Assembly: GCA_002005505.1 (NCBI GenBank) | Contig: MVGU01001523.1 | Span: 1 to 64,000, forward strand | DNA length: 64,000 nucleotides | Source of the DNA: Botryococcus braunii | Lineage: Eukaryota > Chlorophyta > Trebouxiophyceae | Direction: 5' to 3' | Shown here: positions 23,894-34,597 of the stretch, piece after piece | Numbering within the stretch: position 1 is the stretch's first letter | Layout: the number at the start of each line of letters is the position of its first letter | The notes under the pieces: generated by a model | The model's database searches: none | The model's input: the letters and a program-made list of their open reading frames with translations, nothing else | Told to the model about the DNA's origin: nothing | Translations under genes and position numbers: made by a program

Positions 23894-25855
23894 TCAAGTG
23901 AGGTTCAAACCAAGTTCGAGTCCAAATTTCCAAAGTCCAAAGTTCCGTGTCCAGTGGCAATGAAGTGAAGCGGCCATGTCGAGCCTAATGTGCACAATGA
24001 TCGATGCGTCTGGAAACTCCAAGCGGTACGCGTTGGGGCCAGGCGAGCTAAGGACCTTGAAGGGTCCCACACGCCGAGGCGCAAACTTCTGTGGAAGTTT
24101 CCTGTGAACTGCAAAGAAGTCCCGATCCACAAGCACGTAGTCACCCGGCGCAAACGACACATCGCTGCGACGCCTATTTGCATAGGCAGTTTGCCGGTCC
24201 TGGGCTGCAGCCAAAAACTTTTGTGCCCGTCGGATGTCCAAACCCATCTTCCTCACAAACTCATCCGCACTCCCAACTCCAGTTTTTCCCAAGTGCCCAT
24301 TTGCAAACGGGACGTTCGGATCTTGACCATATGTAAGCCTGAAGGGTGTTGTGTTGATAGAAGTTTGCCAAGAGTTATTGTACGCAAATTCGGCTTCGGG
24401 CAAATAACTATCCCAATCCCTTCCATGATCTGCAACATAATGTTTCAGATAGTCTCCCAAAATGCGGTTTGTCCTTTCAGTTTGCCCATCTGTTTGAGGA
24501 TGGAAGGCAGTTGAAAGGGCAGGCCGACATCCCGTAAGTTCATGTAACGCCTTCATAAACTTACTCACAAAGCGGGGGTCCCGATCAGAAACAATTTCCT
24601 CCGGATATCCATGATACATCCATACCCGTGTCCTTAGCAATTGTGCCACCGTATAAGCATCCGCATTCATGGTTGTAGCTGCAAAATGAGCACACTTGCT
24701 AAGCCTATCCACGACAACCCAAATAGCATCATTTCCATTGGGAGTCTTTGGCAAATTAGTAATGAAATCCATGGACAAACTTTGCCACTTCCTGACTGGT
24801 ATTTGTAAAGGGTGAAGAAGACCAGCAGGCAAAGTATTCCGAGCCTTGACCCGCTGGCAAGAGTCACAATGAGCAACATAGGCTTTGACATCCTCATACA
24901 TTCCAGGCCAATACCATTCCCTTGTGAGAAGCTCATACATGCGAGTTACTCCAGGGTGGCCAACATGAGGCGGGTCATGCAATGCTTCCAAAATTCCACG
25001 TCGCAGATTCTCAACAACAAGTTCCCCATTCTTCCTTTCCTCAAACAATGCAGGAACATACTTCCGTCCATTCCTTTCCCAAAAGCCTCCCTTAAGACTA
25101 ACCTTCCGACGATTCGCGCGCACTGCCAACCAAGGATCATCTGTGTAAGCCTTCTCAAGTTTTCCAAGTAAGGTTTCGTACCCATCGGTATCGGGGGTGA
25201 GCTCACTTGGGCTGGCCAACCCAATTTGCTCCATCGTGCCGAGGGGGTCTTGGACATCCTGAGCGGGCTCCGTGACTTTTCGAACCTTGCGGGACCGAGC
25301 TGCATCCAAGCTGGAGGGGGTGAGGCAGTCCGGAGAGGGGCGCGTACGCTTGCGCCGGAGGGCAACCCCGGCCACTACTCCATTGTCCCTCCCCCCAGAT
25401 CCAGGGTGACCATGTTGAGTGAAACACCTGGAGAGCGGGTCCGCAATGTTGGTCTTTCCCGGTTCCCATACCCATTCAATCTCAAACTCCTGCAGGCGCT
25501 CGGCCCACCGAGCCCTCCGAGGACTAAGCCCAACCTGTTGACCCAAGAAGGTATTACACTTGTGATCCGTTACCACTGTCACTGGCTTCCCCAAAAGATA
25601 ACATCTCCATTCCGTGAGAGCATACACCACAGCCAATAATTCCCGTTCCGTGGCACTGTAGTTCCTCTCGCTTGCTCCCAACTTCTTGCTAAAATAAGCA
25701 CAAACCTTCCCATCTTGAAATAACACAGCTCCCACGCCGTAATCGCATGCGTCGCACACCACCTTGAATGGCCGACGTACATCCGGGAGTGTCAGGATAG
25801 GGGCTCTTACCAATGCTTCCTTGATTTTGGTGAATGCTTCCTGTTGCTCCTGTCC
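23894..25855 (-). CDS. Gypsy RNase H and integrase region
   Basis: This continues the RT frame after one TGA at 25856-25858. The RNase H part shows VVCDACDYGVGAVLFQDG, ATERELLAVVYAL and VVTDHKC. The integrase has an HHCC zinc site (HVGHPG ... CDSCQRVK), then catalytic residues in SMDFITNLP, VSDRDPRF and QTDGQTERTNR. A GPFKV-type C-terminal domain follows (RRVGPFKVLSSPGPNAYRL). No chromodomain is visible. The C-terminus looks truncated and runs into non-homologous sequence. RNase H degrades the RNA template and integrase inserts the cDNA. Confidence 0.9.
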   Translation of the reverse strand, partial: GQEQQEAFTKIKEALVRAPILTLPDVRRPFKVVCDACDYGVGAVLFQDGKVCAYFSKKLGASERNYSATERELLAVVYALTEWRCYLLGKPVTVVTDHKCNTFLGQQVGLSPRRARWAERLQEFEIEWVWEPGKTNIADPLSRCFTQHGHPGSGGRDNGVVAGVALRRKRTRPSPDCLTPSSLDAARSRKVRKVTEPAQDVQDPLGTMEQIGLASPSELTPDTDGYETLLGKLEKAYTDDPWLAVRANRRKVSLKGGFWERNGRKYVPALFEERKNGELVVENLRRGILEALHDPPHVGHPGVTRMYELLTREWYWPGMYEDVKAYVAHCDSCQRVKARNTLPAGLLHPLQIPVRKWQSLSMDFITNLPKTPNGNDAIWVVVDRLSKCAHFAATTMNADAYTVAQLLRTRVWMYHGYPEEIVSDRDPRFVSKFMKALHELTGCRPALSTAFHPQTDGQTERTNRILGDYLKHYVADHGRDWDSYLPEAEFAYNNSWQTSINTTPFRLTYGQDPNVPFANGHLGKTGVGSADEFVRKMGLDIRRAQKFLAAAQDRQTAYANRRRSDVSFAPGDYVLVDRDFFAVHRKLPQKFAPRRVGPFKVLSSPGPNAYRLEFPDASIIVHIRLDMAASLHCHWTRNFGLWKFGLELGLNLT

Positions 25856-26839
25856 TCACTTCCAAGGTGCCTTTGCTCCAGAGAGAGCGGTCAATGGGGT
25901 TGCTAGGATACTATAGTTTTGGATGAATTTGCGAAAATAGTTAGACAACCCCAAAAACCTTCTAACTTCCGTTACGTTTGTGGGTGAAGGCCACTCTTGC
26001 ACCACCTTGACTTTATCCATATCCACTTCCAATCCATTTGCACCAATTATGTGTCCCAAGTACTTCAATTGGTTCTCAAAGAAAGAACATTTAACAAGTT
26101 TTGCCAAGAGTTGATGTTCACGCAGACGGGTGAAAACTCTCTCCAACTGCCCCAAGTGTTCATCTTCCGTTTTGCTGTAAATGAGCACATCATCTAAATA
26201 CACCACCACAAATCCTTCCCTTATAAAGTCATGAAAGACTTCATTCATCAACCTCTGAAATGTGGCGGGGGCATTTGTCAAACCAAAGGGGAGAACAAGA
26301 CTCTCCGTCACATCCTTCTTCCTAACGAACAAAACATGTGAAGCAAAAGGGGAGCAACTTGGCCTGATCAATCCCAATTTCAACATCTCATCCACTGTTT
26401 TCTCGCACTCCGCAAGCTCACTTGGAGCTAGCCGGTACGCGGGCCTATTGGGAGGCCGATGTCCTTCCTCCAAATTTATTGTGTGAAATACTTCCCTTTC
26501 CGGAGGTAGCCCCGGGAGTTGCTTGGCAAACAAATCCTCATTAGCACGTAACAACTCCTTCAATGCCTGCGGTTTTCCTTCCAACATATCATTTATTTGT
26601 TGAGTGAAAGTCATACCGGTACCACTGGTGGGTTTTGTGACGACGGGCGTGTCGTCCACAGATTGGTCGATATCCGCCAGGTCGACCCCACTTGAGGCGT
26701 CCTCCCCGGTGATGTCCACCAACTCAGCCTGGTCATTCACAAGCACAGTATACAAGCAAACTTTCCATACATCTTGCCCCTTCCATCCCCTTCCATTCCT
26801 GTCCTTCCTTCCCTCCTTCCTTTCTTTTGCTTGAAGACC
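25856..26839 (-). pseudogene. Gypsy reverse transcriptase, core deleted
   Basis: The N-terminal approach (LRANEDLFAKQLPGLPPEREV, HRPPNRPAYRLAPSE, GLIRPSCSPFASHVLFVRKKD) is followed at once by LVLPFGLTNAPATFQRLMNEVF. About 60 residues that normally lie between these blocks, including the first catalytic Asp region, are missing in frame. The YLDD catalytic motif (VVYLDDVLIYS) and the thumb segment GLSNYFRKFI are retained. The ORF ends with TGA where the expected residue is Trp (APWK-stop-GQEQQEAF). The enzyme cannot be active. Confidence 0.88.
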
Positions 26840-27604
26840 CTAAACAAGTTTTGGCCCAACCGGCAAGGGTGAATCTGCTCGTGTTACGGTAACCCACTTC
26901 CCATGATGTCTAAAGTGAGCAGCTTTCACACGAAAATCAATGGAGGCTCCCCTTGCTTCCATCCAATCCTGCCCCAAAATCATGTCTACCCCATCAATCA
27001 TGGCAGGGCTTACAATGAAGTTATGACGGGAGCTTACACCGGGCTTAAGCGTAAATGACACATCGACCGTTCCTTTCGTATCAGACACACTTCCATCCGC
27101 AAGAGTCACTGAGATACTCGAGGGTTTATAGCGCACCCCAAGTCCTTGCAAAGTATCACTTTTAATAAAGGAATAAGACGCCCCACTGTCAAACAACACT
27201 GAAAGGATTTTCCCCTTAACATTCGCAGGAAAGGTCATAGCGAGCGGAGAGTCAGTAGTAACACTTCCCATGGTGAGTGTGGGTCTTGGGGGAACCACAC
27301 AACATATAAAAGAGAATGGGTAGACACTAGTTTGACCATTCATGTCTACCGCCTGTCCCTTCCTTCCTGAACACACTTCCACAATCCTTCCTTGCATACG
27401 GTGAGCATAGAGACTCTTACTTTTCCAAGCTTTCCTTCCCACAATGAAACAACAAGTGAGGGACGGGTTGCACCTCTGTTCCCCTAAAAACTTGGAAATC
27501 TCAGATTCAGCCTTCCTAACATTTGGCACCACAAGGTTCACCCCTTCCTTTCCCAATTTGGAGGCCACAAGAGAGTGCAATTCATGCAAGCAAGTGGCAT
27601 CCAT
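26840..27604 (-). CDS. Gypsy aspartic protease region
   Basis: 255 codons from ATG 27604. The retropepsin signature is VLFDSGASYSFI, followed by VTLADGS and DMILGQDWM, the usual flap and second motif of gypsy proteases. It is in a different frame from gag (27616-28815) and separated from the RT frame by one in-frame stop at 26840-26842. In an active element it would have been expressed by frameshifting or as a fused ORF. It cleaves the polyprotein during particle maturation. Confidence 0.85.
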   Translation of the reverse strand: MDATCLHELHSLVASKLGKEGVNLVVPNVRKAESEISKFLGEQRCNPSLTCCFIVGRKAWKSKSLYAHRMQGRIVEVCSGRKGQAVDMNGQTSVYPFSFICCVVPPRPTLTMGSVTTDSPLAMTFPANVKGKILSVLFDSGASYSFIKSDTLQGLGVRYKPSSISVTLADGSVSDTKGTVDVSFTLKPGVSSRHNFIVSPAMIDGVDMILGQDWMEARGASIDFRVKAAHFRHHGKWVTVTRADSPLPVGPKLV

Positions 27605-27615
27605 GGCTTCAGAAT

Positions 27616-28815
27616 TTACTTTTGAGGATTATGCCCCGGCCCTTTTCCCTTCCAATGTCCTCCCCGGCCACCACGGCCCTTCCACTGCCCACCTCGAGCT
27701 TGATTAGAGGGAAAAGGAGGAGGTGGGGGCAATTGACTGTCGCGCCTGCTCTTCCTTTGCAAGTAGTCCCGCTTGGCCTGACATTGCCATTGCTCGTGAC
27801 CAAAGTTTTTGCAGAAGTAACACTGGCGCTCGGAGGGGACGCTAGTCCGAGAATCTAACTTCCCACCAACGCTGTGGCCGACGGCTCCAAGCACAGGCCC
27901 CTGGGTGAATCCCGGAAAGTGTGCCGGCGTGCTTATGGGAGTCCTCTTCACAGCGTTGAGAACCTTCCTTCCTTCCTGTCCCCTCAGAATCCCCCCTGAC
28001 TTTAAGTTACTTTCATATTGCACCACATAAGTGCACAATACGTCGAGGTCTGAGAATCTAACACCAGTTTGTGGGTTTATCGTGCAAGCAACTCTAATAT
28101 GAGCATTCAAGCCTTTGAGAAACATGTATATTTTATCATTTTCGCATATCTCATACTCAGTTTCAACGTCACTCAAGAGCGTTATGAACCTTTCGATATA
28201 TTTTTCAACACTTTCATGGCCTTGATAGACATGATCAAGCTTTTGGCGTGCGGCCATAACAAGGTCGGTTGAGTCATAGCGGTTCCCCATATAAGTCTTG
28301 AACTCCTCCCAAGTTGCCTCCATTTGATCCCCTTCCCGTTCCTTCCTTTTTAAGTGAGTTCCCCACACCTTTGTAGGTCGCTCCTCCATGCACTGGAGTG
28401 CGACTGCCACCCACTTGTCACGTGCCACATTCGAGATGTCAGCATAAGATTCTACTTTGCTAGCAAAGAACTGGAAACTCCCCCGTTTGCCCGTGAACAT
28501 TGCGGGTGTAGGCACACGCACTACGTGATTTGAGGATGGCGTCCGCTTGGAAGCTCGTTGACCCTCCAAGGCCTCGATCCTTTTGAGTAGCTTAGCAATC
28601 AAAATTTGGGTTCTGTCTTTCTTCAAGGGTTTCTTCATTGGTGCAAGCTTGGTTTTCCGTTTGGGTGTGGGTTTAGGCGGTGGAGCTGGTTCCGTTTCAA
28701 ACTCCTCTTGCATGAGATCGTCCACTTCGACACCCTCCTTTTCAAGCCCTTCCAACAATTCCTTTTCCAACAAAGGGATACCAGCGTACTTGCTTCCTTT
28801 CCTGACGGACGCCAT
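27616..28815 (-). CDS. Gypsy gag
   Basis: About 399 residues from ATG 28815; an upstream in-frame TTG extends the frame but lacks an ATG. The capsid region resembles retrotransposon gag (FQFFASKVESYAD, WEEFKTYMGNRY, LDHVYQGHESVEKYIERF, IYMFLKGLNAHIR). The zinc knuckle CYFCKNFGHEQWQC lies near residue 343. The C-terminus is Gly/Arg/Lys-rich, fitting nucleic-acid binding. It starts about 80 bp inside the 5' LTR of the element. Confidence 0.88.
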   Translation of the reverse strand: MASVRKGSKYAGIPLLEKELLEGLEKEGVEVDDLMQEEFETEPAPPPKPTPKRKTKLAPMKKPLKKDRTQILIAKLLKRIEALEGQRASKRTPSSNHVVRVPTPAMFTGKRGSFQFFASKVESYADISNVARDKWVAVALQCMEERPTKVWGTHLKRKEREGDQMEATWEEFKTYMGNRYDSTDLVMAARQKLDHVYQGHESVEKYIERFITLLSDVETEYEICENDKIYMFLKGLNAHIRVACTINPQTGVRFSDLDVLCTYVVQYESNLKSGGILRGQEGRKVLNAVKRTPISTPAHFPGFTQGPVLGAVGHSVGGKLDSRTSVPSERQCYFCKNFGHEQWQCQAKRDYLQRKSRRDSQLPPPPPFPSNQARGGQWKGRGGRGGHWKGKGPGHNPQK

Positions 28816-28880
28816 ACTCGCAAGGGACAATCCGATGGCAACCTTCCTTACGTCTCCCTTCGAACCGAGGCTCTAACCGC

Positions 28881-28893
28881 CTCGCCGATACCA
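28881..28893 (-). other. Gypsy primer-binding site, 3'-CCA type
   Basis: Read on the minus strand, the sequence two bases inside the LTR is TGGTATCGGCGAG. This is the ordinary kind of site, complementary to a tRNA 3' end including CCA. It differs from the internal tRNA site of the copia elements here. The tRNA species is not identified. Confidence 0.6.
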
Positions 28894-28895
28894 AA

Positions 28896-29384
28896 TGAAA
28901 CAAAGGGAGACGTGTATGCAAGTTTAATAATAAGAGATACTAGGCTTTAAGGAAGGGGTGACACCGCGAGACAGTAAACGTGACGCCGATTCCTCTTACA
29001 ATACGCAGCTCCTCCTCACGCAGGCGATTCCGAGTCTCCAATAAACAATATGGCCAACGCCAATACAATATAATATGCAACAGATATATCCAGGCCCCAA
29101 AGATAAGTGTGTCTCTCGAAGTGTGAGTCCAACTTGTGGTGAATCCGGCTACATCGCCCTTCTATGTGATGCTCTCGCGAGCACCACGAGAAGGATGACG
29201 AGAGGGCATCCTTTTGGACATTTCATGAACATCCTATATTGTGAAGCTTCTCGTAGTACGACGTGCGTGAAGACACATGCGCACACATGCAGGCGTGCAC
29301 GTAATTCGAAAGACCTGCACATAATTCGAAAGGCGAGCCGCATGAGGTACGCAGACGCGGCACCGCACGCGTCACCTCACTACA
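28896..29384 (-). repeat. Gypsy 5' LTR (right in window)
   Basis: 489 bp, three mismatches from 23111-23599 by eye. It is followed by the target duplication cctgg. Confidence 0.93.
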
Positions 29385-29389
29385 CCTGG

Positions 29390-29849
29390 TCCACCCTCTC
29401 CTCCACCAGAAGGTATGCCACACGTGGTATCCTATAATGTCCTCAAACCATGCAAGGGGAGAATATCCAAACAGTCCTGGTTGGTAGATAGTGGAGCGTC
29501 AGTTCATCTTGTAAATAATCTGTCACTGCTACATGCTCCCACAGTACATGCTGCTCCCATCCCTCTGCAGCTGGCCACGTCTGATGCAACAGGAGGAATT
29601 ATTGCCACTGGATCAGTCTGCCTATTGAACCAGCAATGTATCCCACTGTGGCTGCATCATGTTCAGTGTGTTCCCTCTGCAACGACGAACATCTTGTCTG
29701 TTTCTGCTGCCCTTCGTGATGGAGCCTGTTTTGCCACAGACAGCATGGGTGCGTTTACCACAGTCTCTGGCCCGAATGGCTGGAAAATGCCCATCAGAGC
29801 AGAAAATGGTCTTTATTATGTACATGACTGCCTACCATGCAGCGCCTGA
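29390..29849 (+). pseudogene. Copia C protease region
   Basis: The coding sequence resumes after the gypsy insertion with a Pro-rich linker and the retropepsin core SWLVDSGASVHLVNN, then QCVPSATTNILSV. It aligns with D (62737-63714). After YVHDCLP the frame ends at TGA 29847-29849. Relative to D, sequence that encodes the integrase His-His half of the zinc site (LWHSRMGHPG in D) has been deleted. Confidence 0.85.
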
Positions 29850-30725
29850 GCAACGAACAGCTGGTCACAGGCATTGACACTTCCCTGTCAACGTGTGAGA
29901 ACTGTCCAAAGTATTGTGAAGCATGTATTGAGGGGAAGCACACCCGTCCTCCCTTTGGTGAAAGTTCCAGGCCTGCAATAAATCCCCTTGACAGAATTCA
30001 TATTGATACAGTGGGCCCCATCTCCCCAGCTGCCATTACAGGAGAACGGTTTTGGGTGACAATGGCAGATGAGGCGTCTGGATGGAAGGCTGTTCTGCCA
30101 GTGAGAACTAAGGATGTCATTTGGTCTGTTGTCAAAGACCTTATTATGTTCTGGCAGACAGAAAAAGGGAGTCACAGTGAAGTGTATCCGGTGCGACAGA
30201 GGTACTGAATTTATTAATGCCAGATTCAAGGAGTTCTGTGCTTCTCAGGGCACTAAATTGGAGATGTCTGCTCCCTACACCCCACAGCAGAATGGGATAG
30301 CAGAGCGAGCCAACAGGACCTTGAAGGAGCGAACCAGAACCCTACTTAATTTTGCTGCAGCGAGCCATGTCATGTGGAAAGAAGCCTTGGAAACAGCATG
30401 CACTCTCCTGAATATGGGACCCAGCACAGGCAGGCCTCTCACTCCCTTTGAAATGTTTATGGGATACAAACCAGATGTTTCCCTCTTGCGTACGTGGGGA
30501 TGCCTGGCCTTTGTCCATGTACCAGAGCATCAGAGGGGAGTGTTTGCACCTAAGGCCGTGCTTGGCATGTTTACTAGATATTCCCCAGTGTCCAAGGCGT
30601 TCAGAATTTATCTTGGAGGGGGAGTCTGGAGGGAGAGCAGAGATGTGCAATTTGTGGAGCACATTCGGGGGGCCTCCAGAGTGGGAATTCACATTCTGCC
30701 TGGACAGCCTCAGCAGTTTTCATAA
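29837..30725 (+). pseudogene. Copia C integrase, frameshifted
   Basis: The first frame (from 29837) has the Cys half of the zinc site (CENCPKYCEACIEGKHTRPPF) and the catalytic Asp in RIHIDTVGPISPAA. A one-base shift near 30165-30175 moves reading to a second frame with RCDRGTEF and PQQNGIAERANRTLKER, completing D-D-E. That frame stops at TAA 30723-30725. It would insert cDNA into the genome, but the frameshift and the missing His-His segment mean it is inactive. Confidence 0.88.
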
Positions 30726-33524
30726 CCTGAAGGCCTGCAACTCCAGCAGCAGGACAGTGAACCTCCTGCTGGTCCCAACCAACTCCGTACTCAGAATGGA
30801 GCTATCAGCATACCCTGCTCCAGCAACAGACCTGACAGCACCCTCCCAGAATCCCCTGACGAGGCTGCAACCGAGCCTGTCGGTCAGGGGAAGTGCCTCC
30901 CGGAGGAAGCTGCCACTGATCAAGTCACGGGATCACCGGGAGGAACTCATCCACTGGATCTGGACCAGTCCGGCATGGTGGAGACACTCCAGCGAATGGC
31001 AAGAGGGAATCCCGACGGTGGAGGACATCGACAGTTTTTGGAGCGAGCACAGCAGTCCCTCCGAGACCCGCGGCCTGACAACGAAGGCCAGCCTCCGGAG
31101 GGAGTGACGAGATCGCAACGCTACGAGCATCGAACTGCTGCTCGCGAGCTCCTGCTGGCACAGGAGAAGGGTGAGAGCTGTGAGCGAGTGGGGCTGACAG
31201 AATGTGACACTGAGTCACAGGGACCAGGGGAAGTGCAGGAAAGGGGTCAGAATCACGAGAGACCTGCATCACATGTGAGCGATGAGAGGGGGACAGTCTC
31301 TGATCAGACTGAAGATGGTCCAAGTGAGCTGAGTTGTTTGGGTGGGACCTGTACAGTGCCTGAGAGTGATGTTCGAGATGCATCATGTGAGATGAGCTGC
31401 ACAGTCTAATTCCATGAAGTCCAGATACAATGTGGTGCCAGCCACACAAATGGGGGCAATGCCTGTGAGCGCGCAGCTGGGCCAGCGTCCCAGCGCACAT
31501 GTGTAGTGGGTGGAAGACAGAGAGAGAGAGAGGCACTAGCTCAGTGCACAGAAGGAGCAGCCGCACAAATCCTGCAGGGTGCTCAGACTGCTTGTGAGGG
31601 AACTCACGAGACTGCTACTCGCCAGACATGTGAGAGTGCGAATGAGGAGGTGAATCGGAAGCTTAGACAATGTGTGACAACCCCAGACTACAAGAGCTTT
31701 CCGAGAGATACCTGTGTGTGGGAGAATGATGTAAGCGTGCGGAGCAATAAGCTTGAAAAGGCAAACTGCGAGTCAAAGAGAGAGAGAGAGCAGAGAAGGA
31801 AATCTGAAACTGGTCAGGCCGTTCCAACTTGCAGTGCGGCGACAGTGAGTGGAAGAGTAGTGGGTGAGAGAGAGAATGAGAGCAGCACTGCTGAGAGCCA
31901 GGGAGAAAAGGGGAAGCATACAGGAGTGCGTTTCAGCAAGATAAGCGTGCCCTCAAGCTTGAGAGAGGCACAGCAGTCTCCCCAGTGGGAATACTGGAAG
32001 GCTGCCATGCAGGAAGAGCAGAATTCATTGGATGCCCACGAGGTGATGGAGTATGTCCCCAGGCCTCGTGGTCATAAAGTGATTCCAGTTCACTGGATTT
32101 TCTCAGTGAAAATGGATGCTCATTGTAATGTGCTAAGGTTCAAGGCAAGGTTGGTAGCTCAGGGATGTAGGCATATCCCTGGTGTAGATGTCATGGAGGT
32201 ATTTGCACCAACTAGCAGTTATGGGTCTAGGAGAGCCTTGCTTTCAGTGGCTGCACAAGAGGGTCTTGAGATCCACCAAGTGGATGTCAAGACAGCATTC
32301 TTGAATGGTGAATTGGAAGAGGAGGTGTATGTCACACAACCTCCTGGTTTTGAGAATGGGGATGGTAACACTGTGTGTCGCTTGAAGAAGGCCTTGTATG
32401 GGCTGAGGCAAGCACCCAGGGCCTGGCATAAGACCCTGAATGAGAAGCTGCATACCATGGGATATGAGGTGTGTAAGAGTGATGCTGGTGTCTATGTGAA
32501 GTGTTCAGTAGATGGAGGGAAGTCTTTTGTGCTAATATATGTTGATGATCTGCTGATAGTTTCCAAGGGCATGGGAGAGATTGAGAGAGTGAAGGGGTTA
32601 CTCAAGCAAGAATTCACCATTCATGATTTGGGAGAGGTGAAGGATTTCTTGGGCTGCCAAGTGATGAGAGACAGGGATAAACGCCTCATTTCATTGAGCT
32701 GTATCCCTAAGATTGATGCACTTGTTGAGAAATTTGGGCTGGATCTGGAGTCGTTGGGGCCTGACACTCCAATGACTAAGGATTTTGTAGCCACCCAGAG
32801 GCCAATGTCTAAAGACAACAGTGACAGTATTGGTGTTGGGAGCATTTTGCCTCCAGGTAACCGATACTGTGAGCTGGTTGGGTCCCTATTGTATATTGCC
32901 AATACCACCAGGCCTGATATAGCTCAAGCTGTGGGGGTACTCTCTCGTTATAGGATTAATCCTACCACAGCACACTGGAATGAAGCCATCAGGGTGCTGA
33001 AATATCTTAAGGGAACGAGAGAGCTGGCTCTGATTCTTGGAGGGAAGGATACAGAGTTAGAAGGTTTCGTAGATGCTGATTATGGTGGTGATCAAGATCA
33101 TCGCTTCTCCACTACAGGTTATGTCATCCGTGTGTTTGGAGGGGCTGTAGTTTGGGAAAGCAAGAAGCAGTCTGCAGTGGCCACCTCCACTGTAGAAGCT
33201 GAGTTCATGGCAGCAAGTGCAGCTGTCAAGGAGGCTAATTGGGTGAAGGGCTTCCTCAAGGAAATTGGCATTTCCCCGTGGACAGTCAAGATTCACTGTG
33301 ATAATCAGGGATGTATCAATCATCTCAGAAATCCAGTGTTCTCAAAGCACACTAAGCATATTGCAATCAGCTTCCACTTTGCGCGCGAAGCTATTGCATT
33401 GGGTCAGGTTGATGTGAAATACGTTCCCTCAGCCAGGAATGTAGCAGACATCTTCACCAAGCCTTTAACTAGGCAGGTATTTCAAGGACATCGTGAGGCT
33501 CTTGGTTTGGCCAAGTTTTTGTGA
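30726..33524 (+). pseudogene. Copia C linker, reverse transcriptase and RNase H
   Basis: This is the same frame as the integrase end, broken by TAA at 31407-31409. A long, poorly conserved charged linker precedes the RT. RT motifs are [45 protein letters not shown] and the catalytic YVDDLLIV. The RNase H has GFVDADYGGD, SKKQSAVATSTVEAEF, CDNQGC and the C-terminal NVADIFTKPL. The 673-codon stretch from 31506 is itself open. The polypurine tract and 3' LTR begin 18 bp after the stop. Confidence 0.92.
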
Positions 33525-33542
33525 GGAAAAGGCAAGGGGAAG

Positions 33543-34275
33543 TGTTATAATAGTGAAAGAACATTGTGGTGCCTTTCCCTCAGAAGAGTAATAGTGGCCA
33601 GATCAGCTCGGATTAACCAGCGGGAACATTCATTAGAATGAGTAATAGGTGGCAGAACCTAGGAGTTCTGCCAGAATCAAGCTAGACCAATTTCGCGTAG
33701 ATTAGGGAGAATGAGGTAATTGGACACAGTCTGCTAGAAAGGATTTATGACGCCGGCGTGCAAGGACGAGGCACTTGATTGGGACATTAAAGGCACTTCG
33801 GGTGCTTATCTCTTGACTGTTGCCTATCAAGTCCTCATTCATATTCGGTCACTGCTTGTTCTCCTTCACACAACAAGAGTGCCGACGAGCTAATCACCCT
33901 TCGTGCCCGGGTCATACAGGTAACCTGACGTTGAGTGACAGAAGCCTCATTGACAACCGGTTAGGAAGAGGTCTAGGTAATGTTATTAAGTTGGTGCTAA
34001 TGCTTTTGCTCATTGAACACTAGTGATGCAGACTATCGGTAGTTGCGTAGATTAAGTAGTTTGAATTACGGAGTGATGAGAGAAAGCAAGTAGCATTGTA
34101 ATGACTTGATTGGGACATTAAAGGCACTTCGGGTGCTTATCTCTTGACTGTTGCCTATCAAGTCCTCATTCATATTCGGTCACTGCTTGTTCTCCTACAC
34201 ACAACAAGAGTGCCGACGAGCTAATCACCCTTCGTGCCCGGGTCATATAGGAAACGCCAAGCTCAGAAGTTTTCA
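33543..34275 (+). repeat. Copia C 3' LTR
   Basis: 733 bp, the same length as 15497-16229, with about nine mismatches by eye. It carries the same R1 (33773-33919), GT-starting spacer and R2 (34104-34250) arrangement. The TSD ctttc follows at 34276. Confidence 0.93.
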
Positions 34276-34511
34276 CTTTCCAAGGCCACACATACACACA
34301 GCACTGTTTTACGGCTTACCGTCCTACCATTTGTGTGAACACCCAGTTTTGCTGATATGCTCACAGGTTTACACTACATGTTTGTTGTATGTCTATGCTT
34401 CCATAAGATACATGATTTTATATGGTGTGGTAAATGTCTTTGGACGGGGCTGGTGCTGAAGTGGTGTGGCAAGGGCTGCAGGTGGCAATAACCAGTGCAT
34501 TACTTCCACAG

Positions 34512-34597
34512 GTGCTGTTCCTGACGTGGGTCATGCGGCCAGCAAGGGGATGCTTTCAGATGCTAGCTCCGGTTTGTTCATGCCACAAGACCCTGAG
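34512..34597 (+). CDS. Repeated short exon, copy 3
   Basis: An 86-nt segment between the acceptor acttccacag and the donor gag|gttatc, with peptide pattern [11 protein letters not shown]...DASSGLFMPQDPE. It is a close paralogue of 14670-14755, and the flanking intron bases are also alike (ggctgcaggtggc upstream). It was separated from copies 1 and 2 by insertion of copia C. Its phase fits the same gene. Confidence 0.4.

Larger units (their letters stand above)
23111..29384 (-). mobile_element. Ty3/gypsy retrotransposon, 6.3 kb, inserted in copia C
   Basis: The LTRs at 23111-23599 and 28896-29384 are each 489 bp, with three mismatches by eye (0.6%). The target duplication cctgg lies at 23106-23110 and 29385-29389. 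Genes run on the minus strand in the order gag, protease, RT, RNase H, integrase, which is the gypsy order. The polypurine tract, read on the minus strand, is ataggggggggagta next to the left LTR. Low LTR divergence marks a recent insertion, yet the RT core is deleted, so the copy must have been mobilised by enzymes from elsewhere or damaged after insertion. Confidence 0.95.
15497..34275 (+). mobile_element. Copia element C (Ty1/copia), carrying nested hAT and gypsy insertions
   Basis: The LTRs at 15497-16229 and 33543-34275 are both 733 bp, start TGTTATAATAG and end TTTTCA. The 5-bp duplication ctttc flanks the whole at 15492-15496 and 34276-34280, so the 18.8 kb span is one insertion enlarged by later ones. 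Order inside: PBS, ORF0, gag, protease, integrase, RT, RNase H, then the polypurine tract aaaaggcaaggggaag. By eye the LTRs differ at about nine sites (1.2%), making C older than its guests. It inserted between copies 2 and 3 of the repeated exon of the DUF6729 gene. Coding is broken by stops, a frameshift and deletions, so it is not autonomous. Confidence 0.95.

Noticed and set aside
24000..24514. Plus-strand open frames antisense to the gypsy integrase, and similar shadows over other pol genes
   Set aside because: They mirror conserved coding sequence on the opposite strand and show no family signal of their own.
15497..34275. The two copia C LTRs as independent solo LTRs
   Set aside because: They share the same 5-bp target duplication on their outer sides, and between them lie the PBS, all copia domains in order and the polypurine tract.
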